Source: Polynucleobacter sp. (GTDB taxonomy: Bacteria > Pseudomonadota > Gammaproteobacteria > Burkholderiales > Burkholderiaceae). Taken from it: DNA of 11,165 bases. A program made the translations under genes and the position numbers. The stretch is from contig JALRHB010000035.1 of NCBI GenBank assembly GCA_023253245.1, positions 1 to 11,165 on the forward strand. The letters are read 5' to 3'. Each line of letters opens with the position of its first letter. Position 1 is the stretch's first letter. The notes under the pieces are model-generated. The model ran no database searches, had not been told where the DNA came from, and saw only the letters and a list, made by a program, of their open reading frames with translations. Positions 7,074 through 11,165 of this stretch are shown here, piece by piece.

Positions 7074-9578
7074 TTAAATATTAGCTTGAGACCCGGGGGT
7101 TTCAAGGGGTAGTAATATTGTAAAGCTGCAGCCGGAGCGCTTGGTCTGTTCTGTATCCATGAGATTTTTGGCCCAAAGTCGGCCCTGATGAGATTCGATG
7201 ATGGAGCGGCAAATGTTGAGTCCCATGCCCATACCATCGTTTTTCGTACTAAAAAAAGGCTCAAACATGCGTTCAATGACCGCCTCATCAATACCAGCTC
7301 CTGCATCAGTAACCTGAATGCGGAGCATGGCCGGAAATATGCTGGTATCTAGGTCAGCGGAAATGCTTACTGGTGGCGCTGACCAGCGAGAGGAGAGAGG
7401 GTACGCTTCCCGAAGACTATCTAGGGAATTTTTGAGTAAATTGACTAAAACTTGCAAGATCAGGATGGGGTCTAGGTCAACTAGGGGCAGATTGTCTGCT
7501 ACTTGAGATTGAATGCTTAGGCGGTGGCGGTTAGCCTCGATTTCTACTAAACCAACGGCATCATTAATGATTTCTCCAATGTCGCAAGATTTGCGTTGCG
7601 GTTCGCTACGTTTTACAAAGCCTTTGATGCGTTGAATAATAGTTCCCGCCCGATGAGCTTGTTCTGATGCTTTTTCTAAAGCGGGAATAATATCTTTTTG
7701 CAAAATTGGATCTAATTGCCCTTGTAGTCGTTTAACAACTCCCATGCAGTAGTTGGAAATGGCTGATAAGGGTTGGTTGAGTTCGTGTGCCAATGAAGAG
7801 GCCATTTCACCCATTGTTGTTAGGCGGCCAGTAAATTGCATCCGCTCCTCTTGTTGGCGGGCTAATTCATCGGCTTCTATTCGAATAGTAATATCAGTCG
7901 CAATTAAGAGTTGGGCTAAGTGGCCATCTACCCAAGGTATGAAACGGCGGCGCACTTCATACCATTTTTGCTGTCCAGAAGCTGAATCAATTATTTGAAT
8001 TTCGTTTGAGCCAGACTCTTGATGTGAGAAGGTGTTGATGTCAAATTGAGAGAGAGTTTGATGTTTGCTGGCATCCTGACCTGCTAAATCAAAGTGGCCT
8101 TTAGGGCTATCGCCAAAACGTTCACGATAAAAGCGATTGGCAAATAAAAGATCTCCAGTTTCATTGGATACCACTGAAACTGCTGCATCCAATCCTTCAA
8201 GTACTGTGACAAAGCGCTCTTGGGAGGCCGCTAATTCTTCTCGGATCTTTTTGGGCTCTGAAATATCAATCAATGAAGTGACCCACCCAGTTTGCTTGCC
8301 CTTTTCATTAATCAAAGGGGCGATAAAAGTGCGCGTCTGAATAATGCTGCCATCGCGTCGAATAATTGACCCTTCAATGCCAACCTTCTTTTCGTGGTTA
8401 TGTGTCAGTTGCAAAGCCCTATTCATTTTTTCGGTAAGCTCGGCTTTTTGGCTTTCAGGCCAAAAGGCAAATGGAGGCTTTTGCCCAATTAATTCCTCTG
8501 CGCTCCATCCTGTCATTTCGCAGAAGGCAGGGTTCACATAGGTGATGCTGCGATTCATGTCATGAGCCCGAATACCTACTGGGGTTGAATTCTCCATGGC
8601 ACTTCGAAAGTTTGTTTCAGTTCTTAAATTAGCCTCAGCCTCTTGACGAACTTGCATTTGCTTAAGCACTGACCACAAACTCCAAATCACGAATGCACTT
8701 AAACCGAGCACCACGCCTATTAACATACGAAATGTAAGGTTAGTGGCAGGGGGGTAGGTATCAATCCTTAAAACAAGATTTGGACTAAGGACCCCAATAT
8801 CTAGACTCGTTTGATTGCTAAAAGCGCGTTTAGGTGTATTTCTGTCGGATGAAATCGCAAGGACTTTCTCATCATCTGTTAATAGGGTAAAGCGATATTG
8901 CCCCTTCAGTTCCCCGGGAATAATTTCCAAGATAGCCTGGGTTGAATACAGCACTGCAATACTTCCTTTGATATCAACCCCTGCTAGTTGTGGTACTGTT
9001 TGCCAAAAGACATGACGCATATCTTTGGCAACCGGATCATCTAGTGGAACATCTAAAGTGATAAATTGACTATAGGCAGGGCGAAGCGTGGCATTGCTCA
9101 GTTCGCTAGATTTCTTAAGCGCTTCCTTGAGAGTATGTGCATTTTCAGGCTTGTTAAGCCAAGTGGTTTTGGCATTATTGTTAGGAACTTTCCACTCGAT
9201 AATATTGTCTTCATTTATCCAGAGTAGTTGCACAATCTCATGATTGCTCTGTAATAGGTTCTCAGCTTGTAGCGTTACGTTTGCCTGATCTTTTTCTGAC
9301 TCAATTGAATTAAGGTAGTCTCTACCTATAGATTGAAAGATATCAGTGTTGTTTGAAAAGCGCAGTTGAATGCGCTGCTTTGCAAATGAGAGCTCCCTAA
9401 ATAGAGCTGATTCTTGCTGACTTTTTTCTTGTAATTGCAGGGTTCCGAGAATGACGCCCATCACCGCCGTGAACAACACAATAGCTAGTAGCGGGGTGTA
9501 GACCAGCTTAAAACCCCGTATGTTGCGGAGCCATTTCACTGGTTTTAACTGCCAGAATGAAAGTACTATTTTTCTCAT
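7074..9578 (-). CDS. Membrane-bound PAS-domain sensor histidine kinase, partner of the FixJ-type regulator
   Basis: 834 aa. Layout: a short basic cytoplasmic N-terminus; TM1 about 28-48; a ~230-residue periplasmic region (50-280) I cannot assign to a named sensor family; TM2 about 283-304; a short coiled linker; PAS1 about 320-440 (with ITYVNPAFCEMTGWSAEELIG and a PAC-like end TSLIDIS); PAS2 about 450-567; then the kinase core. The H-box SSLAHELNQPLSAISNY has His598 (codon 7785-7787), the N-box NLLKNSLD has Asn717, G1 is DAGAG (758-762), the F-box is EPFFSTKND, and G2 is GMGMGL (782-787). The core is of the FixL/DctB type. PAS1 lacks an obvious FixL haem-binding histidine pattern, so oxygen sensing by haem is not supported. 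The ligand is unknown; its position suggests a carbon or carboxylate signal (inference). There is no clear Shine-Dalgarno before the ATG. Confidence 0.92.
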   Translation of the reverse strand: MRKIVLSFWQLKPVKWLRNIRGFKLVYTPLLAIVLFTAVMGVILGTLQLQEKSQQESALFRELSFAKQRIQLRFSNNTDIFQSIGRDYLNSIESEKDQANVTLQAENLLQSNHEIVQLLWINEDNIIEWKVPNNNAKTTWLNKPENAHTLKEALKKSSELSNATLRPAYSQFITLDVPLDDPVAKDMRHVFWQTVPQLAGVDIKGSIAVLYSTQAILEIIPGELKGQYRFTLLTDDEKVLAISSDRNTPKRAFSNQTSLDIGVLSPNLVLRIDTYPPATNLTFRMLIGVVLGLSAFVIWSLWSVLKQMQVRQEAEANLRTETNFRSAMENSTPVGIRAHDMNRSITYVNPAFCEMTGWSAEELIGQKPPFAFWPESQKAELTEKMNRALQLTHNHEKKVGIEGSIIRRDGSIIQTRTFIAPLINEKGKQTGWVTSLIDISEPKKIREELAASQERFVTVLEGLDAAVSVVSNETGDLLFANRFYRERFGDSPKGHFDLAGQDASKHQTLSQFDINTFSHQESGSNEIQIIDSASGQQKWYEVRRRFIPWVDGHLAQLLIATDITIRIEADELARQQEERMQFTGRLTTMGEMASSLAHELNQPLSAISNYCMGVVKRLQGQLDPILQKDIIPALEKASEQAHRAGTIIQRIKGFVKRSEPQRKSCDIGEIINDAVGLVEIEANRHRLSIQSQVADNLPLVDLDPILILQVLVNLLKNSLDSLREAYPLSSRWSAPPVSISADLDTSIFPAMLRIQVTDAGAGIDEAVIERMFEPFFSTKNDGMGMGLNICRSIIESHQGRLWAKNLMDTEQTKRSGCSFTILLPLETPGSQANI

Positions 9579-9594
9579 GAATGAAGGCTATTTT

Positions 9595-9606
9595 GCCCTA
9601 CAGGGC
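9595..9606. repeat. Short palindrome upstream of the sensor kinase gene
   Basis: GCCCT-AC-AGGGC, a perfect 5-bp inverted repeat with a 2-base centre. It starts 17 bases upstream of the kinase ATG on the minus strand. It could be an operator or a small leader hairpin of the kinase mRNA; the sequence alone does not decide. Confidence 0.4.
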
Positions 9607-9643
9607 TAAATATGCATGTTGTTTTCACTGGCAATGTTTTTAT

Positions 9644-9654
9644 TTGCATTGCAA
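9644..9654. repeat. Perfect 11-bp palindrome in the divergent control region
   Basis: TTGCA-T-TGCAA, a perfect 5-1-5 inverted repeat directly followed by a TATAAT box (9655-9660). A short protein-binding site is possible, but chance occurrence in AT-rich DNA is also plausible. Confidence 0.35.
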
Positions 9655-9657
9655 TAT

Positions 9658-9696
9658 AATCCCATATTATGAGAAATATTATCATTATGTGGGATT
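9658..9696. promoter_or_regulatory. 39-bp imperfect inverted repeat, candidate operator between the kinase gene and aceE
   Basis: The left arm AATCCCATATTATGA (9658-9672) and right arm TCATTATGTGGGATT (9682-9696) match as inverted repeats at 13 of 15 positions around a 9-base AT-rich spacer. The outer seven bases (AATCCCA / TGGGATT) are perfect. Its centre (9677) lies near -58 relative to the start expected from the proposed aceE promoter, a typical site for an activator dimer, and it also sits upstream of the divergent kinase gene. The adjacent FixJ-type regulator is the obvious candidate binder (inference). The symmetry is seen directly; binding is not. Confidence 0.55.
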
Positions 9697-9700
9697 TTGC

Positions 9701-9729
9701 TTGTTTACACCCATAGACCTTCCTAGAAT
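9701..9729 (+). promoter_or_regulatory. aceE: Candidate sigma70 promoter of aceE
   Basis: A -35 box TTGTTT (9701-9706), a 17-base spacer and a -10 box TAGAAT (9724-9729) would start transcription near 9736, giving a leader of about 45 bases. The -10 matches consensus at 5 of 6 positions; the -35 is weak (3 of 6), which fits a promoter needing an activator. A consensus TATAAT at 9655-9660 is an alternative but has no recognisable -35 at 16-18 bases. Confidence 0.4.
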
Positions 9730-9769
9730 GTTGGCTATAGAGTCAATTACTTACAGCGAAGTTCCTATT

Positions 9770-9773
9770 GGAG
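9770..9773 (+). promoter_or_regulatory. aceE: Ribosome binding site of aceE
   Basis: GGAG lies 7 bases before the ATG at 9781. It fixes the aceE start, since the downstream reading frame matches AceE from its N-terminus onward. Confidence 0.7.
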
Positions 9774-9780
9774 ACAAATT

Positions 9781-11165
9781 ATGGCTGCAGTTCCAGATCA
9801 AATTTTGGGTAGCGCAGGCAAGCAAGATGCTGACCCAGGTGAAACGCAAGAATGGTTACAAGCTTTAGATGGCGTCATTCGCAATGAAGGGCCGGAGCGA
9901 GCAGCTTATTTAATTGATCAGCAAATTTCCCATGCGCGCATCAATGGCGTGAATCAACCATTCCATGCCGAAACACCTTATATCAATACGATTCCAGTTG
10001 AGCAGCAAGCGCGCTTACCAGGGGATCAGAATGTCGAACATCGTATTCGTTCTTACACGCGATGGAATGCAATGGCTATGGTTCTGCGTGCGAATAAAGA
10101 TACAAATGTTGGTGGGCATATTTCCTCATTTCAGTCTGCTGCTACTTTATACGACGTTGGCTTTAATCATTTCTGGCATGCGCCATCGTCCAATCATGGT
10201 GGCGATTTAATTTTCGTGCAAGGTCACTCAGCACCTGGAATTTATGCGCGGGCATATATGCTTGGTCGTTTAGCAGATGAGCAACTTAATAACTTCAGGC
10301 AAGAGGTTGGGGGCAAAGGTGTGTCTAGTTATCCACACCCATGGCTCATGCCAGACTTTTGGCAGTTCCCGACAGTATCGATGGGTCTTGGCCCGATCAT
10401 GGCTATTTATCAGGCGCGTTTTATGCGTTATATGCAAGATCGTGGCTTTATCAAAGCAGAGGGCCGTAAGGTCTGGGCTTTCTTAGGTGATGGTGAGACA
10501 GACGAGCCTGAGTCACTTGGCGCTATTGGTATGGCCGGCCGCGAGAAGTTGGATAACCTGATTTTTGTTGTCAACTGCAATCTTCAACGTCTCGATGGAC
10601 CCGTTCGTGGTAATGGAAAAATTATTCAAGAACTAGAGAGTGAATTCCGTGGTGCTGGCTGGAATGTCATTAAAGTCGTTTGGGGTGGTCACTGGGACGC
10701 TTTATTTGCCCGTGATAAAAAGGGCATTTTGATGCAGCGTCTTGGCGAAATTGTTGATGGTGAGTATCAGACCATGAAGGCCAAAAATGGTGCGTACGTT
10801 CGTGAGAAAGTTTTCAACACGCCTGAGCTCAAAGCTTTGGTAAGTGATTGGAGTGATGAGGAGATTTGGCAGCTCAATCGTGGCGGTCATGATCCCCATA
10901 AGATTTATGCAGCATTTCATGCGGCGGTAAACCACAAAGATCAACCCACTGTGATCTTGGCCCATACCATTAAGGGTTACGGTATGGGTGGTTCTGGTGA
11001 GGCTATGAATATTGCCCACCAAGCTAAAAAGATGAATGCGGATGACGTACGTCGCTTCCGAGATCGTTTTGAAATTCCTGTCAAAGATGAGGAATTAGCT
11101 GAAATGCCTTTGGTGAAATTTGCCGAGGGCAGTCCTGAGCTCGAGTACATGAAGGCTCGTCGACA
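9781..11165 (+). CDS. aceE: Pyruvate dehydrogenase E1 component (homodimeric AceE type), 3'-truncated by window edge
   Basis: The first 461 codons of a protein expected to be about 890 aa; the frame is open to the last base. AceE decarboxylates pyruvate with thiamine diphosphate and acetylates the lipoyl groups of E2 (AceF), feeding acetyl-CoA into the TCA cycle. The N-terminus MAAVPDQILG is followed by ETQEWLQALDGVIRNEGPER, typical of the single-chain E1. The thiamine-diphosphate/Mg motif is GDGETDEPES (236-245) through NLIFVVNCNLQRLDG, with Asp237 and Asn267 matching the E. coli metal ligands at a constant offset. GHISSFQSAATLYDVGFNHF, FVQGHSAPGIYARA and SSYPHPWLMPDFWQFPTVSM also match closely. 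It diverges from the two-component operon across a 202-bp control region; aceF and lpd would be expected downstream but are not visible. Confidence 0.97.
   Translation, partial: MAAVPDQILGSAGKQDADPGETQEWLQALDGVIRNEGPERAAYLIDQQISHARINGVNQPFHAETPYINTIPVEQQARLPGDQNVEHRIRSYTRWNAMAMVLRANKDTNVGGHISSFQSAATLYDVGFNHFWHAPSSNHGGDLIFVQGHSAPGIYARAYMLGRLADEQLNNFRQEVGGKGVSSYPHPWLMPDFWQFPTVSMGLGPIMAIYQARFMRYMQDRGFIKAEGRKVWAFLGDGETDEPESLGAIGMAGREKLDNLIFVVNCNLQRLDGPVRGNGKIIQELESEFRGAGWNVIKVVWGGHWDALFARDKKGILMQRLGEIVDGEYQTMKAKNGAYVREKVFNTPELKALVSDWSDEEIWQLNRGGHDPHKIYAAFHAAVNHKDQPTVILAHTIKGYGMGGSGEAMNIAHQAKKMNADDVRRFRDRFEIPVKDEELAEMPLVKFAEGSPELEYMKARR

Noticed and set aside
8260..8620. FixL-like haem-binding PAS domain in the sensor kinase
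   Set aside because: The FixL-type haem histidine pattern is not visible in PAS1, and the protein has a large periplasmic domain, so similarity to FixL is limited to the kinase core and the FixJ-like partner.
9655..9660. Perfect TATAAT as the main aceE -10 box
   Set aside because: No acceptable -35 lies 16-18 bases upstream, and it would start transcription inside the inverted repeat. TTGTTT-17-TAGAAT is a better-spaced pair, though this box is not excluded.
9581..9868. 95-codon plus-strand open frame across the divergent control region and the aceE start
   Set aside because: It has no ribosome site, overlaps the strongly supported aceE start in a different frame, and encodes no recognisable protein.
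10702..11022. Antisense 106-codon open frame inside aceE
   Set aside because: It is a shadow of a highly conserved coding region, with no initiation signal and no recognisable domain.
1..11165. CRISPR array, insertion sequence, prophage, tRNA or toxin-antitoxin module
   Set aside because: No regularly spaced repeats, transposase or integrase motifs, terminal repeats, tRNA-like cloverleaf, or small gene pairs were seen; coding density with core genes is nearly complete.

Overview
The window is an ordinary-looking, densely packed stretch of a betaproteobacterial chromosome. Moderate GC content, protein sequences close to the beta/gamma versions of each family, and the gene order kinase/regulator/folD next to aceE suggest a Burkholderiaceae member, most likely Polynucleobacter or a close relative. 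That assignment rests on recalled similarity and has not been searched. I see no mobile element, CRISPR array, tRNA, rRNA or horizontally acquired block.

Left block (+ strand, 1-3330): the 3' part of ntrB (nitrogen sensor kinase), ntrC (its response regulator and enhancer-binding protein) and xth (exodeoxyribonuclease III). The three overlap by 4 and 8 bases and look translationally coupled. Middle block (- strand, read right to left, 9578-3334): a membrane PAS-PAS histidine kinase, a FixJ-type LuxR-family response regulator, folD, and prlC (M3 oligopeptidase A). The left and middle blocks converge with only 3 bases between the xth and prlC stop codons. Right block (+ strand, from 9781): aceE, the pyruvate dehydrogenase E1 component, running off the right edge. 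aceE and the kinase gene diverge from a 202-bp control region holding a 39-bp imperfect inverted repeat, two shorter palindromes and a plausible sigma70 promoter for aceE.

Functionally the window joins nitrogen control (NtrB/NtrC), DNA repair, peptide turnover, one-carbon folate metabolism, and a two-component system positioned to control entry of pyruvate into the TCA cycle. No whole new system is evident. The most striking anomaly is in NtrC: the sigma54-contacting GAFTGA loop reads GAFPSA and the conserved 'glutamate switch' asparagine is serine, while the phosphorylation site, Walker motifs, arginine fingers and DNA-binding helix-turn-helix all look intact. This suggests an NtrC that no longer works, or works differently, with sigma54. 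The second point of interest is the inverted repeat between the kinase and aceE, a good candidate operator linking the two.
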